Positions 29,793 to 38,643 of a stretch of 62,222 nucleotides of DNA are shown here, in pieces (position 1 is the first letter of the stretch; every line of letters starts with the position of its first letter). The DNA lies in NCBI RefSeq assembly GCF_027922005.1, contig NZ_BSEV01000009.1, forward strand, positions 1 through 62,222. Reading direction: 5' to 3'. Below the pieces are notes generated by a model that saw nothing but the letters and a program-made list of their open reading frames with translations, did not search any database and had not been told where the DNA came from. This stretch comes from Streptosporangium carneum. GTDB lineage: Bacteria > Actinomycetota > Actinomycetes > Streptosporangiales > Streptosporangiaceae. Both the position numbers and the translations under genes were made by a program.

Positions 29793-30502
29793 CGCCCGCA
29801 CCCATCGCCGTCGCCCTGGACGCACCCGACCTGGAGACCGCGGCCCACTGGGCGAGCCTGGTGACCCCGCACGTCAGCACCGTGAAGGTCGGTCTCGAAC
29901 TCTACCTCCGCTACGGCCCCGAGGTGATCGCCTCGGTCCGGGGCGCGAGCGGCGTCCAGGTCTTCCTCGACCTCAAGCTCCACGACATCCCGAACACCGT
30001 CGCGGGCGCGGCCAAGGCTGTGGCGCGGCTCAAGCCCGCCATCCTGACCGTCCACGCGGCGGGAGGCCCCACCATGATCAGGGCGGCGGTCGACGCGCTG
30101 CCCGGCACCCAGGTCGCGGCCGTGACGGTGCTCACGTCGCTCTCAGAGGCCGATCTCGAGAGGATCGGCGTCGCCGGCCCTCCCGATGACGCCGTGCGCC
30201 GTCTGGCGGCGCTCGCCGTCGGCGCGGGAGCCCAGGCCCTGGTGTGCTCGCCACGTGAGGTCGCCACGGTGCGGGCAGAGGTCGGGCCGGACATCACCCT
30301 CATCACTCCCGGCGTCCGCCCCGCCGGTTCCGAGAGTCAGGATCAGGCCAGAGTAGCGACTCCCGAGAGGGCTTTCGCCGACGGGGCCGATCTTCTGGTG
30401 ATCGGCCGCCCGATCACCGGCTCCGCGGACCCCGGCGCGACGGCGGCGAGGATCGCCGCGGAGCTCCGCAGGGCCCTCGCGTCCGCCGACAGGGGGGCCT
30501 GA
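29789..30502 (+). CDS. pyrF: Orotidine 5'-phosphate decarboxylase
   Basis: Last step of UMP synthesis. 237 residues; the catalytic Asp-Lys-Asp array is in [20 protein letters not shown], and [16 protein letters not shown] closes the phosphate site. GTG 29789 overlaps the pyrD stop as GTGA. The orotate phosphoribosyltransferase gene (pyrE) is not in the operon and must lie elsewhere. A promoter for mihF begins 57 bases downstream of this gene. Confidence 0.97.
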   Translation: MTPAPIAVALDAPDLETAAHWASLVTPHVSTVKVGLELYLRYGPEVIASVRGASGVQVFLDLKLHDIPNTVAGAAKAVARLKPAILTVHAAGGPTMIRAAVDALPGTQVAAVTVLTSLSEADLERIGVAGPPDDAVRRLAALAVGAGAQALVCSPREVATVRAEVGPDITLITPGVRPAGSESQDQARVATPERAFADGADLLVIGRPITGSADPGATAARIAAELRRALASADRGA

Positions 30503-30558
30503 TCCGCATCCCCGAAAAACGCGGAGTTGAGCGTCGTTTCGTCGACACTCGGCAACTT

Positions 30559-30587
30559 TTGCGATACACAAAGTGACGAAGTAGATT
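30559..30587 (+). promoter_or_regulatory. Promoter of mihF
   Basis: TTGCGA (30559-30564) and TAGATT (30582-30587) are spaced by 17 bases in an AT-rich island behind pyrF. Transcription should start near 30594, which is the first base of the long hairpin that follows. Confidence 0.6.
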
Positions 30588-30593
30588 TTCTAA

Positions 30594-30651
30594 GGGAAGA
30601 AACTGGTCTTGACGTTGCTTGAAGCGCGATGACCAGCTAGTTTCCCTTCCC
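30594..30651 (+). promoter_or_regulatory. Long 5'-terminal leader hairpin of mihF
   Basis: The 5' arm GGGAAG-AAAC-TGGTC pairs with GACCA, GTTT and CTTCCC, giving 15 pairs with bulges of four and two bases on the 3' side and a loop of 22 bases. It begins at the predicted transcription start and ends 38 bases before the mihF start codon. No U-run follows, so it looks like a stability or regulatory structure and not a terminator. Confidence 0.55.
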
Positions 30652-30689
30652 GTCCGAGTACATCGACAGGAAATTCGAGGTGACCCGGC

Positions 30690-31013
30690 GTGGCTCTTCC
30701 TCCCCTTACCCCTGAGCAGCGCGCCGCAGCCCTAGAGAAGGCTGCCAAGGCCCGCCGAGAGCGTGCCGAGGTTAAGAACCGCCTGAAGCACGGCGCTATC
30801 TCTCTGGCTGAGGTGCTCAAAGACGGGCAGGCTGACGACGTCATCGGCAAGATGAAGGTGTCGGCTCTTCTGGAGTCGCTCCCCGGCGTGGGCAAGGTCC
30901 GCGCCAAGCAGCTGATGGAGCGGCTTGGCATCGCAGAGTCCCGCCGCGTGCGGGGTCTCGGCGCCAACCAGAGGGCATCGCTCGAGCGTGAGTTCGGCGG
31001 GGCCGAGAGCTAA
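30690..31013 (+). CDS. mihF: Actinobacterial integration host factor (mIHF/sIHF)
   Basis: A nucleoid-associated DNA-binding protein of 107 residues, essential in mycobacteria and involved in development in Streptomyces. A long N-terminal helix ([20 protein letters not shown] and [12 protein letters not shown]) precedes the helix-two-turns-helix/HhH domain with [20 protein letters not shown] and the end [21 protein letters not shown] 30690 gives the expected start VALPPLT. It lies between pyrF and gmk as in Streptomyces, and has its own promoter. Confidence 0.97.
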   Translation: MALPPLTPEQRAAALEKAAKARRERAEVKNRLKHGAISLAEVLKDGQADDVIGKMKVSALLESLPGVGKVRAKQLMERLGIAESRRVRGLGANQRASLEREFGGAES

Positions 31014-31069
31014 TCTCGGTTCAAGACACACGCTCACCCGCGATCGCGGGAACGGCATCACGGGGGGTT

Positions 31070-31780
31070 TTGGAGTTGACCGGAACATCGTGGCCCGACG
31101 GGAGTCGGGCTCCGGAGAAGACCGCTGAGAGCGGGTCCGGCGGCTCCACATCCCCGGTCGCAGGCCCGGAGGGGGCGCGAGCCTTCCCCGGACCGACCGG
31201 CAACCGCCTGACGGTCCTCTCAGGGCCGTCAGGTGTAGGCAAGTCCACGGTCGTCGCCGAGCTTCGGCGGGCACACCCGGAGGTGTGGCTGTCGGTCTCG
31301 GTGACCACCAGGAAACCCCGTCCGGGGGAGACCCACGGGGTCGAGTACTTCTTCGCCGACGACGAGGAGTTCGACCGCCTCGCCGCCTCGGGCGAGCTGC
31401 TGGAGTGGGCGGAGTTCGCCGGCAACCGGTACGGCACGCCGCGCGGCCCCGTGCTCGACAAGCTCGCCGCGGGGGTTCCCACACTGCTCGAGATCGACCT
31501 GCAGGGGGCCCGTCAGGTCCGCGCGACCATGCCGGAGGCTCTTCTGGTCTTCCTGGCCCCGCCCTCGTGGGAGGAGCTGGAGAAGCGTCTGCGGGGCAGG
31601 GGCACCGAGCCCGAGGACGTCATCGCCCGCCGACTCGCCGCGGGCCGGATCGAGATGGCGGCCGAGCAGGAGTTCGACCTGTCCCTGGTGAACACATCCG
31701 TCCAGGACGTATGCCACCGGCTGATAGCCTTGTTGGCTGATGCTCCCGAGGCTTCGAGCCCCGGACGTTCACCTAGCTAG
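31070..31780 (+). CDS. gmk: Guanylate kinase
   Basis: Phosphorylates GMP to GDP with ATP. 236 residues: P-loop GPSGVGKST at about 52-60, GMP-binding [25 protein letters not shown]-like [13 protein letters not shown], and the lid region [16 protein letters not shown]. The core is preceded by about 45 extra residues rich in Gly, Ser and Pro, because no closer start codon exists; TTG 31070 or TTG 31076 are the candidates, both shortly behind GGGGGG. rpoZ follows 13 bases after its stop. Confidence 0.94.
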   Translation: MELTGTSWPDGSRAPEKTAESGSGGSTSPVAGPEGARAFPGPTGNRLTVLSGPSGVGKSTVVAELRRAHPEVWLSVSVTTRKPRPGETHGVEYFFADDEEFDRLAASGELLEWAEFAGNRYGTPRGPVLDKLAAGVPTLLEIDLQGARQVRATMPEALLVFLAPPSWEELEKRLRGRGTEPEDVIARRLAAGRIEMAAEQEFDLSLVNTSVQDVCHRLIALLADAPEASSPGRSPS

Positions 31781-31793
31781 GGGAAAACACAAC

Positions 31794-32057
31794 GTGGCAA
31801 CGAACGCGGCCTATTCCGAAGGCATCACCAACCCGTCGATCGACGCCCTGCTCGACATCGTCGACAGCAAGTACAGCCTCGTGATCTTCGGTTCGAAGCG
31901 CGCCCGCCAGATCAACGCCTACTACTCCCAGCTGGGCGAGGGTCTGCTGGAGTACGTCGGCCCGCTCGTCGAGACCCACGCCCAGGAGAAGCCGCTGTCC
32001 ATCGCGCTGCGCGAGGTCAGCGAGGGCCTGCTCACCTCAGAGCCGATCGAGGGCTAG
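31794..32057 (+). CDS. rpoZ: RNA polymerase omega subunit
   Basis: 87 residues; helps to assemble and stabilise RNA polymerase by clamping beta'. [20 protein letters not shown] and [20 protein letters not shown] are the conserved omega segments (the latter contains the KRARQIN motif). GTG 31794 is preceded by AGGGGA at eight bases; the frame is open upstream to 31740, overlapping gmk, but that part is not conserved omega sequence. The gmk-rpoZ-coaBC order is standard in actinobacteria and many other bacteria. Confidence 0.96.
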   Translation: MATNAAYSEGITNPSIDALLDIVDSKYSLVIFGSKRARQINAYYSQLGEGLLEYVGPLVETHAQEKPLSIALREVSEGLLTSEPIEG

Positions 32058-32065
32058 TCCCACCC

Positions 32066-33439
32066 ATGCGGACGCCTGGCGAGGGCGCGGCGGACGCGCC
32101 CGTGGCCGACTCCTCCGAGTCCGGCTCTCCCACCGAACGGCGGACGTCGCACGGCGGTTCCCCGACGCCCGGCGACGAGCGCCCTTCCACGCCGGGCGGT
32201 GACGGCTCCGCGGCCTCGGAGGGCGGCGGCCGGCGTCGAAGGCCCTCCGTCGTCCTCGGGGTCAGCGCGGGCATCGCCGCCTACAAGGCCTGCGAGCTGC
32301 TGCGCCTGTTCACCGAGTCGGGCCACGACGTCCGCGTCGTCCCCACCAGAGAGGCCCTCAACTTCGTCGGCGAGCCCACCTGGGCCGCGCTGTCGGGCAA
32401 TCCCGTGACGACCGACGTCTGGGAGTCCGTGCACGAGGTTCCCCACGTCCGGATCGGGCAGGGCGCCGATCTGGTGGTCGTCGCCCCCGCCACCGCCGAC
32501 GTGCTCGCCAAGGCCGCCCACGGGCTGGCGGGCGACCTGCTGACCAACACGCTCCTCACCGCGCGCTGCCCGGTGGTCTTCGCCCCCGCGATGCACACCG
32601 AGATGTGGGAGCATCCCGCGACCCGCGCCAACGTCGCCACGCTGCGCGAGCGCGGGGCGATCGTCATCGATCCCGCCGTCGGCCGTCTGACCGGCGCGGA
32701 CACGGGCCGCGGACGGCTGCCGGACCCCAGGGAGATCTTCGAGCTCTGCCGCGGGGTCCTGTCGGGACGTCCCGCGGACCTTGCGGGCCGCCGCCTGGTG
32801 ATCTCCGCGGGGGGCACCCGCGAGGCGCTCGACCCGGTCCGTTTCCTCGGCAACCGCTCCTCGGGCCTGCAGGGTTACGCCCTGGCCCGCACGGCCCTGG
32901 CCAGGGGCGCGGAGGTGACCCTGGTCGCCGCCAACGTCGCCCTGCCCGACCCGGCGGGGGCCACGGTGATCCGGGTCGAGTCGGCGCTCGAGATGCGCGA
33001 GGCCGTGCTGGAGGCGGTCGAGAACGCCGACGCGGTGGTGATGGCCGCCGCCGTCGCCGACTTCCGCCCCGCGAGGCGGAGCGACTCGAAGGTCAAGAAG
33101 ACCTCCGCCGAGCCCGACCCTATCCATTTGGTGAAAAATCCAGACATTCTGGCTGAGCTGGGTGAGCGCCGCAGGGAGGGGCTCAAGCCGTACCCCCAGG
33201 TCATCGTCGGATTCGCCGCGGAGACCGACGACGTGCTCGCCAACGGGCGCGCCAAGCTCGCCCGCAAGGGCTGTGACCTGCTGGTCGTCAACCAGGTGGG
33301 GGAGAATCTCGCGTTCGGCAGGCCGGACAACGCGGCGGTCGTGCTGGTCGCGGACGGGGATCCGGTGGAGATCCCGCGCGGACCCAAGGAGGACCTCGCC
33401 GACGTGGTCTGGGACCTCGTCGCCGGAAGGCTCGCCTGA
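32066..33439 (+). CDS. coaBC: CoaBC: phosphopantothenoylcysteine synthetase/decarboxylase
   Basis: Two steps of coenzyme A synthesis in one protein of about 457 residues. The FMN-dependent decarboxylase half (CoaC) starts at residue 60 with VVLGVSAGIAAYKACELLR, has VVVAPATADVLAKAAHGLA and PAMHTEMWEHPA. The CTP-dependent ligase half (CoaB) starts near 250 with RRLVISAGGTREALDPVRFL and includes VKKTSAEPDPIHLVKNPDIL. About 58 residues at the N-terminus are Ser/Gly/Pro-rich and absent from most relatives; no better start is visible downstream. It starts eight bases after the rpoZ stop. Confidence 0.95.
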   Translation: MRTPGEGAADAPVADSSESGSPTERRTSHGGSPTPGDERPSTPGGDGSAASEGGGRRRRPSVVLGVSAGIAAYKACELLRLFTESGHDVRVVPTREALNFVGEPTWAALSGNPVTTDVWESVHEVPHVRIGQGADLVVVAPATADVLAKAAHGLAGDLLTNTLLTARCPVVFAPAMHTEMWEHPATRANVATLRERGAIVIDPAVGRLTGADTGRGRLPDPREIFELCRGVLSGRPADLAGRRLVISAGGTREALDPVRFLGNRSSGLQGYALARTALARGAEVTLVAANVALPDPAGATVIRVESALEMREAVLEAVENADAVVMAAAVADFRPARRSDSKVKKTSAEPDPIHLVKNPDILAELGERRREGLKPYPQVIVGFAAETDDVLANGRAKLARKGCDLLVVNQVGENLAFGRPDNAAVVLVADGDPVEIPRGPKEDLADVVWDLVAGRLA

Positions 33440-33519
33440 TCTGCTTGCTGGAGATCCTCCAGCGACGGATACTGCGTCCGAAAGCGGCCTGGAACGTTAC
33501 GCCCGGGAGGGTTTTGACC

Positions 33520-33888
33520 ATGCCGGTGTCTGCCGTCGTCAGGGCGCGTTGCCGCGCCCTGCTCCCCTCGGGGGAGGACATCCGCTACATCCTGCCGGCC
33601 CTGTCGGTGAACGCGCCGGGCATGGCGACCTTCCTCATCGTGGTCGCCGACCGGTCGATCCTGGTGCTGTCCACCAAGTTCTTCGACCGTGACATACCGA
33701 ACTCCGTCTACGCCACCCACGCGCGCCGGACCAGGCTGGGCCCGGTCGAGTTCTCCGCGGGGGCGGCCATCGAGCTCGGCGGCATGGTGTTCGAGATCGA
33801 CGAGGAGTACGCGGCGGTGGTGTGCGCCGCGGACGCCGAGGTCTTCGCCCCCGAGACGTTGCCCCCCGACCCGCTTCCCGACCTCTGA
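33520..33888 (+). CDS. Uncharacterised small protein, possibly PH-like fold
   Basis: A protein of 122 residues with no family I can name. ATG 33520 has GGGAGG at nine bases, so translation is likely; the frame opens at 33445 without a site. The pattern of short beta strands (FLIVVADRSILVLST, RLGPVEFSAGAAIELGGMVFEI) followed by an acidic end resembles bacterial PH-like domains, but this is only an impression. It lies between coaBC and the TPM-domain gene on the same strand. The gap to the next gene holds a short tandem repeat (GACCGCTCTCCTCCG, two copies from about 33887) and two GGATAAAA words near 34074 and 34093. Confidence 0.6.
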   Translation: MPVSAVVRARCRALLPSGEDIRYILPALSVNAPGMATFLIVVADRSILVLSTKFFDRDIPNSVYATHARRTRLGPVEFSAGAAIELGGMVFEIDEEYAAVVCAADAEVFAPETLPPDPLPDL

Positions 33889-34124
33889 CCGCTCTCCTCC
33901 GTCCCGACCGCTCTCCTCCGCCCTGACCGCGATCCCCGCCCTCGTCCTGTCGCCCCGCTCCTGGCCTCGGCCCCGGTCCGGCCGTCGGCCGGGATTTCCC
34001 CCCGGGCCCGTTTCTCCGCTCCGCCCTCTTCGCCCCCGTCCGTTGAGGAAACGTGTGCCGCTCTCCCCACTTGGGGATAAAACGGGCGAAAAGGATAAAA
34101 GGGTCGGAGGTGGTTTCTGGATTG

Positions 34125-34727
34125 ATGGGGACCTCGCGGGCGTCGCGTGTCGTTCGCGTTCTCGTCGTGCTGCTGTCCCTCGTGTTCCCGCCCGGTGTCG
34201 CGGCCCGTGGGGGCCGTGCCGTACGCGCCGAACCGCCGACCCCCGTCTCCCGGACGGTGACCGACAGGGCGGGCGCGCTCGGCGGTCGCAGAGGTCAGGT
34301 CGAGGCCGCCCTCGCCAGGCTGGAGGCCGCTCACGCCGTGCGCCTGTACGTCGTCTACGTCGAGGACTTCTCCGGGCTGTCCGCCCAGGAGTGGGCCTCC
34401 CAGGCGGCCCTGCGCGGTCATCTCGGCAGGCTCGAGCTGCTGCTGGCGGTCTCCGTCGGGCAGAGGCGCTACGCCGTCTCCGCCGACTCGCGTTTCCCCC
34501 TGTCGGCCGGGGAGCTCGACGAGGTGGCCGCGACCGCGATCGAGCCCGCGCTGCGGCACGGCGACTGGGCGGGTGCGGCGGTGGGCGCCGCGGAGGGCTA
34601 CGCGGAGGCTCTCGCCACCCGGGGGCTGATCCGCGCGGGACGGGCTCCAGGTGAGATGGATCACGTGAGACGGGCTGTGCGGGCGGCGGCCGCCGGGGGG
34701 CGTGCTCCAGGCGGGCCGGGCGGATGA
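34125..34727 (+). CDS. Secreted or membrane-associated TPM-domain protein
   Basis: About 200 residues. A basic-hydrophobic N-terminus (VVRVLVVLLSLVFPPGVAA) looks like a signal peptide. PVSRTVTDRAGALGGRRGQV onward matches the TPM domain (TLP18.3/Psb32/MOLO-1), with HAVRLYVVYVEDFSG, LELLLAVSVGQRRYAVSA and GDWAGAAVGAAEGYAEAL. Plant Psb32 relatives have acid phosphatase activity; bacterial functions are unclear. The start could be ATG 34125, TTG 34122 or GTG 34110, with GGAGG upstream at 34106-34110. The gene stands alone before metK. Confidence 0.75.
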   Translation: MGTSRASRVVRVLVVLLSLVFPPGVAARGGRAVRAEPPTPVSRTVTDRAGALGGRRGQVEAALARLEAAHAVRLYVVYVEDFSGLSAQEWASQAALRGHLGRLELLLAVSVGQRRYAVSADSRFPLSAGELDEVAATAIEPALRHGDWAGAAVGAAEGYAEALATRGLIRAGRAPGEMDHVRRAVRAAAAGGRAPGGPGG

Positions 34728-34772
34728 GGCCGTACGGGGGCGGGATCGTGCCGTCTAACCAGTCAAAGTGGC

Positions 34773-34892
34773 GTGATTTCCGGCATTTCCGATGGGGTGT
34801 GATTCGGAGGTGTTTCTGGTAGGACGTGATTCTGGACGGCCGACACGGTCACCGGTCCCTGATTTCGGCTCGCCAGATTCGAGGTGATTTCG
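34773..34892 (+). repeat. Spaced array of GTGATT(T)C words upstream of metK
   Basis: GTGATTTC (34773), GTGATTC (34799), GTGATTC (34826), CTGATTTC (34859), AGATTC (34875) and GTGATTTC (34884) are direct repeats in one orientation. Neighbouring copies lie about 25-27 bases apart, apart from one wider gap. The array ends 22 bases before TAGAAT (34914-34919), a good -10 box for metK; no clear -35 is seen. It looks like a multi-site binding region for an activator or repressor. Confidence 0.5.
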
Positions 34893-34995
34893 CGACGCCG
34901 CTCCAGGTGGGGCTAGAATTCGGCGAGCGCTCCTGGTGTCGTGCCGACGCCAGAGCCCCCAGACGCCAGCAGCCGCTGCATGAGGAGCCACTGAC

Positions 34996-36183
34996 TTGTC
35001 CCGTCGCCTGTTCACCTCCGAGTCGGTCACAGAGGGCCACCCGGACAAGATCGCCGACCAGATCAGTGACGCGATTCTCGACGCCCTGCTCAAGGGTGAC
35101 CCCAAGAGCCGTGTCGCGGTCGAGACGCTGATCACCACCGGTCAGGTCCACGTCGCCGGAGAGGTGACGACGGAGACCTACGTCGACATCCCCGGCCTCA
35201 TCCGGGAGAAGATCCTCGAGATCGGCTACGACGCCTCCCACAAGGGCTTCGACGGCGCCTCCTGCGGCGTGTCGGTGTCCATCGGCGCGCAGTCGCCCGA
35301 CATCGCCCAGGGCGTCGACGACGCCTACGAGAACCGCGAGGGCGAGGGCGCCGACGAGCTCGACCGCCAGGGCGCCGGCGACCAGGGCCTGATGTTCGGC
35401 TACGCCTCGCGCGAGACCCCCGAGCTGATGCCGCTGCCGATCCAGCTGGCCCACCGCTTGGCCGAGCGCCTGTCGCAGGTCCGCAAGGAGGGCATCGTCC
35501 CCTACCTCCGTCCCGACGGCAAGACCCAGGTCACCATCGAGTACGACGGCGACAAGCCGGTCCGCCTCGACACCGTGGTCGTCTCCACCCAGCACGCGGC
35601 CGAGATCGACCTCAAGGAGATGCTGGCCCCGGACATCAAGGAGCACGTGGTCGACCCGGTGCTCGCCGGTCTGGAGATCGACACCGAGGGTTACCGGCTG
35701 CTGGTCAACCCGACCGGTCGCTTCGAGATCGGCGGCCCGATGGGCGACGCCGGTCTGACCGGCCGCAAGATCATCGTTGACACCTACGGCGGCATGGCCC
35801 GCCACGGCGGCGGCGCCTTCTCCGGCAAGGACCCGTCCAAGGTGGACCGCTCGGCCGCCTACGCCATGCGCTGGGTCGCCAAGAACATCGTGGCCGCCGA
35901 GCTGGCCGACCGCGCCGAGGTCCAGGTCGCCTACGCCATCGGCAAGGCGCACCCGGTCGGCGTGTTCGTCGAGACCTTCGGCACCGAGAAGGTCCCGGTC
36001 GAGAAGATCCAGGAAGCCGTGCTCAGCGTCTTCGACCTGCGCCCGGCCGCGATCATCCGCGACCTCGACCTGCTCCGCCCGATCTACTCGGCGACCTCCG
36101 CGTACGGCCACTTCGGCAGGCCCGAGTTCTCCTGGGAGGCCACCGACCGCGCCGAGGCCCTCCGCAAGGCCGCCGGTCTCTGA
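34996..36183 (+). CDS. metK: S-adenosylmethionine synthetase
   Basis: Makes SAM from methionine and ATP. 395 residues; [19 protein letters not shown] contains the ATP/methionine-binding His-Pro-Asp-Lys, [12 protein letters not shown] binds ATP, and [19 protein letters not shown] is the C-terminal signature. The start is TTG 34996, with TGAGGAG about eight bases upstream; no ATG or GTG lies nearby. SAM feeds methylation, including RsmB further right. I found no SAM riboswitch in its leader. A strong palindromic terminator follows. Confidence 0.97.
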   Translation: MSRRLFTSESVTEGHPDKIADQISDAILDALLKGDPKSRVAVETLITTGQVHVAGEVTTETYVDIPGLIREKILEIGYDASHKGFDGASCGVSVSIGAQSPDIAQGVDDAYENREGEGADELDRQGAGDQGLMFGYASRETPELMPLPIQLAHRLAERLSQVRKEGIVPYLRPDGKTQVTIEYDGDKPVRLDTVVVSTQHAAEIDLKEMLAPDIKEHVVDPVLAGLEIDTEGYRLLVNPTGRFEIGGPMGDAGLTGRKIIVDTYGGMARHGGGAFSGKDPSKVDRSAAYAMRWVAKNIVAAELADRAEVQVAYAIGKAHPVGVFVETFGTEKVPVEKIQEAVLSVFDLRPAAIIRDLDLLRPIYSATSAYGHFGRPEFSWEATDRAEALRKAAGL

Positions 36184-36230
36184 CCGACCCCGGTTCTCCG
36201 GCCGGTGGCGACACCGGTCCTCAACCGACC

Positions 36231-36268
36231 GGAGCAGCCCCCGTGAGACGTCTCACGGGGGCTGCTCC
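36231..36268. terminator. Perfect 38-base palindromic terminator
   Basis: The arm GGAGCAGCCCCCGTGAGAC is followed directly by its exact reverse complement, giving up to 19 pairs (fewer with a loop). It lies 47 bases behind metK and 93 bases beyond the end of the convergent ABC permease gene, so it can stop transcription from both sides. Confidence 0.8.
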
Positions 36269-36361
36269 GTGTCTTCCCCAGGCCTTCGCTGTGCTTTCTC
36301 CGGGTCTTCGCCGTCCGGCGCGCGGCTCACCGAGGCGGCCGGTTCTCCCGGACGGCTCGCC

Positions 36362-37318
36362 TCACACCCCGCGCCGGAGCGTACGGCGCACGGCCAGGCC
36401 GGCGAACGCCACGGAGGCGGCCGTCAGGAGGGCGGCCTCGGTCCACTGGAAGCGCCAGAACCGCGACGGCGGGTGGAAGTAGACGGCGAACCGGTAGCCC
36501 TTGCCGAACATGCACCGCTCGTACGCCCGCTGGTTGCGGTCGCCGCGCCCGACGTCCGGAGGGTGGGGGCAGACTCCACTCGGCGGGGCCGCCAGCTCCC
36601 GTCCGGCAGGGTCGACCCAGGCGTCGCTCACCCTTCGGCTGTCGGCGTCCGACAGCACGGTGGTGTCCGACAGCACGATTCGCTCCGGTTCGGCGTAGTG
36701 GTCGCTGGACTTGTACAGGGTGAGCGTCGTCAGAGTGATCACGGCCACGACCAGTGCCATCGCCGGCAGTGTACGGCGCAGCAGCGTCCCCGCCGCGGTG
36801 CCCAGCATGAAGGCGTACAGCCACCACGCCGCCGGGGCCACGCCGACCATGTTGAACACGCCGGGGTTGCCGAAGAAGTCCTCCTGGTGGAAGACCGGCC
36901 GCCACAGGCTCACCATCGCGGCCAGTGTCAGCCCCGCGGCGGCCACCAGGGCGCCGAGCACGGCGAGCTTGACCGCCAGCCAGCGGCGGACGGAGACCGA
37001 CTGGGTCCAGGCCAGCTTGTGGGTTCCGCGCTCGTACTCGCGGCCCAGCAGCGGCGCCCCCCAGAACGCGCCGATCAGCGCGGGGGCGACGATCGGCATC
37101 CAGCCGAAGACCGTGTAGACCGCGTCGTAACGGTCGGCGAGGGCTCTGGCCAGGTCCCAGCAGGCAGGCGCCGATCCCGGGCAGCCCGGCGGCGCGTGCT
37201 CGGCGATGTACAGCTTCGCCTCCACCGCCGAGCCGAGCAGGAGGAGGCCCAGCGCCGTCAGCAGGACGGCGGTGGCGAGGATCTGCGCCCGATGCTGGCG
37301 CCAGGTCAGCCAGATCAC
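36362..37318 (-). CDS. ABC transporter permease
   Basis: 318 residues with about six hydrophobic helices (ILATAVLLTALGLLLLGSAV, FGWMPIVAPALIGAFWGAPL, LAVLGALVAAAGLTLAAMV, a helix near MALVVAVITLTTLTLY and one at the C-terminus). GREYERGTHKLAWTQSVSVR is the cytoplasmic motif of ABC-2-type permeases. Its ATG overlaps the stop of the ATPase gene (ATGA). Together with the YtrA-like regulator it resembles GntR-controlled exporters that respond to cell-envelope stress or lantibiotics. Substrate unknown. Confidence 0.85.
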   Translation of the reverse strand: MIWLTWRQHRAQILATAVLLTALGLLLLGSAVEAKLYIAEHAPPGCPGSAPACWDLARALADRYDAVYTVFGWMPIVAPALIGAFWGAPLLGREYERGTHKLAWTQSVSVRRWLAVKLAVLGALVAAAGLTLAAMVSLWRPVFHQEDFFGNPGVFNMVGVAPAAWWLYAFMLGTAAGTLLRRTLPAMALVVAVITLTTLTLYKSSDHYAEPERIVLSDTTVLSDADSRRVSDAWVDPAGRELAAPPSGVCPHPPDVGRGDRNQRAYERCMFGKGYRFAVYFHPPSRFWRFQWTEAALLTAASVAFAGLAVRRTLRRGV

Positions 37319-38169
37319 GCCCTCACCGCCGCCAGGGCGGGCAGCGCGGACGCCTGCGGGCTGCGCAGATAGGCCATCACCAGTTCCTCCAGGTCAACCG
37401 GGCGGGCACTCCAGCGCGGGTCGAGCACGGGTGCGCCCCGGACCAGCAGCCGCGCCTGCCTGCCGGTGCGGGAGGCCTCCACCACCCGCGTCCCGGCCGG
37501 TGGGGTGTCGACGAGCTCGGCCGGACCGGTCAGCGCCAGGTGCTCGGCGAGCAGGTCGTCGACGTCACCGCTGACCTGAACCCGGCCGCCGCCCAGCACG
37601 ATCAGCCAGTCGCAGGTGTCCCGCAGGTCGGCGACGACATGGGAGGAGATCAGGACTGTCAGCGGCTGCTCGGCGACCTCGACCATGAGCGAGCGCATGA
37701 CGTCGTGCCGGGCCAGCGGGTCAAGGTTGGCCAACGGCTCGTCCAGCACCAGCAGGTCGGGGCGCCGGGCCAGTGCGACGGTGAGCGCCACCTGCGCCTG
37801 CTGCCCGCCCGAGAGCCTGGCCGTCCTGCGGTCCAGCGGGATGCCCAGCCCGGTCAGCCGGGCGGTGGCGTACTCCTGGTCCCAGACGCGGTTGAGCCGT
37901 CGCCCGAAGGCGAGCATCTCGGCGACGGTGAAGGTGTCGTACAGCGGCTTGTCCTGGGCCATGAACGCCACCCGGCCGGGGACGGAGACCTCGCCGGAGG
38001 TGGGGGTGAGCAACCCGACGGCCACGTGCAGCAGGGTGGTCTTGCCGGCGCCGTTGGGACCCACCAGCGCGGCGATGCGGCCGGCCGGGACGGCCAGCGA
38101 GCAGTCGCGCAACGCGTCGGCGCGTCGGTAGCGCACGCCCAGGCCGGTTGTCCGCAGGGCGACGCTCAC
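37315..38169 (-). CDS. ABC transporter ATP-binding protein
   Basis: About 284 residues. Walker A GPNGAGKTTLLH lies near residue 37, the Q-loop in AFMAQDKPLYD, the signature LSGGQQAQVALTVALARRPD near 119 and Walker B LLVLDEPLANLDPL after it; the H-loop is in LISSHVVADLRD. GTG 38169 overlaps the stop of the GntR gene (GTGA), so I take it over the much longer upstream frame. It energises the permease encoded next. Confidence 0.93.
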   Translation of the reverse strand: MSVALRTTGLGVRYRRADALRDCSLAVPAGRIAALVGPNGAGKTTLLHVAVGLLTPTSGEVSVPGRVAFMAQDKPLYDTFTVAEMLAFGRRLNRVWDQEYATARLTGLGIPLDRRTARLSGGQQAQVALTVALARRPDLLVLDEPLANLDPLARHDVMRSLMVEVAEQPLTVLISSHVVADLRDTCDWLIVLGGGRVQVSGDVDDLLAEHLALTGPAELVDTPPAGTRVVEASRTGRQARLLVRGAPVLDPRWSARPVDLEELVMAYLRSPQASALPALAAVRA

Positions 38170-38558
38170 GCTGTGTCCTCCCGGAAGCAGTCGACCATCG
38201 CCATGGAGAACAGCGTCTCCATGTCGTCGCGGTCGAGACCGGCCGTGCGTGCCCGCCGTACCCACGCGTCCAGGTCCCGTCGCAGGGCGGCCTGATCGGC
38301 CAGGCGGGCGCCGCCGATCGAGCGCTGCACGAAGGTGCCCAGCCCCGGTCTGCCCGCCACGAGACCTTCGCGCTCCAGCTCGCGGTAGGCCTTGAGCACG
38401 GTGTTCGGGTTGATGGCCAGGGCGTCGACCACTTCTCGAGCGGTGGGCAGCTTGTCGCCCGGCCGCAGCGTGCCCAGACGCAGGGCCTGTTTGACCTGGT
38501 GGACGAGCTGGAGGTACGTCGCCACCCCCGATCTGTGGTCCAGGTGGAATTCGATCAT
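38166..38558 (-). CDS. YtrA-subfamily GntR transcriptional repressor
   Basis: 130 residues: an N-terminal GntR winged helix (TYLQLVHQVKQALRLG, LPTAREVVDALAINPNTVLK, REGLVAGRPGLGTFVQ) and a short helical C-terminal part of about 50 residues, the mark of the YtrA subfamily, whose members regulate adjacent ABC transporters. ATG 38558 begins eight bases from a long palindrome (38567-38598), the likely autoregulatory operator. The gene leads an operon with the ATPase and permease genes. Confidence 0.92.
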   Translation of the reverse strand: MIEFHLDHRSGVATYLQLVHQVKQALRLGTLRPGDKLPTAREVVDALAINPNTVLKAYRELEREGLVAGRPGLGTFVQRSIGGARLADQAALRRDLDAWVRRARTAGLDRDDMETLFSMAMVDCFREDTA

Positions 38559-38566
38559 AAAGAAAA

Positions 38567-38598
38567 CACTCTTTCACTAGATAAGTAGTGAAAGAGTG
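38567..38598. promoter_or_regulatory. Operator of the GntR/YtrA-ABC operon
   Basis: CACTCTTTCACTA and TAGTGAAAGAGTG are perfect 13-base mirror arms around GATAAG. The palindrome lies directly upstream of the repressor gene in an AT-rich stretch and must overlap the promoter and the ribosome-binding region. YtrA-type regulators bind such long palindromes. Confidence 0.8.
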
Positions 38599-38643
38599 CT
38601 TTAGTGATCTTCGCCTGTCAACAGGCCACGGGAGGGGGGCGGG

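Noticed and set aside
34728..34995. SAM riboswitch upstream of metK.
   Set aside because: I could not build any SAM-I, SAM-II or SAM-IV core; the region is explained better by spaced direct repeats and a promoter.
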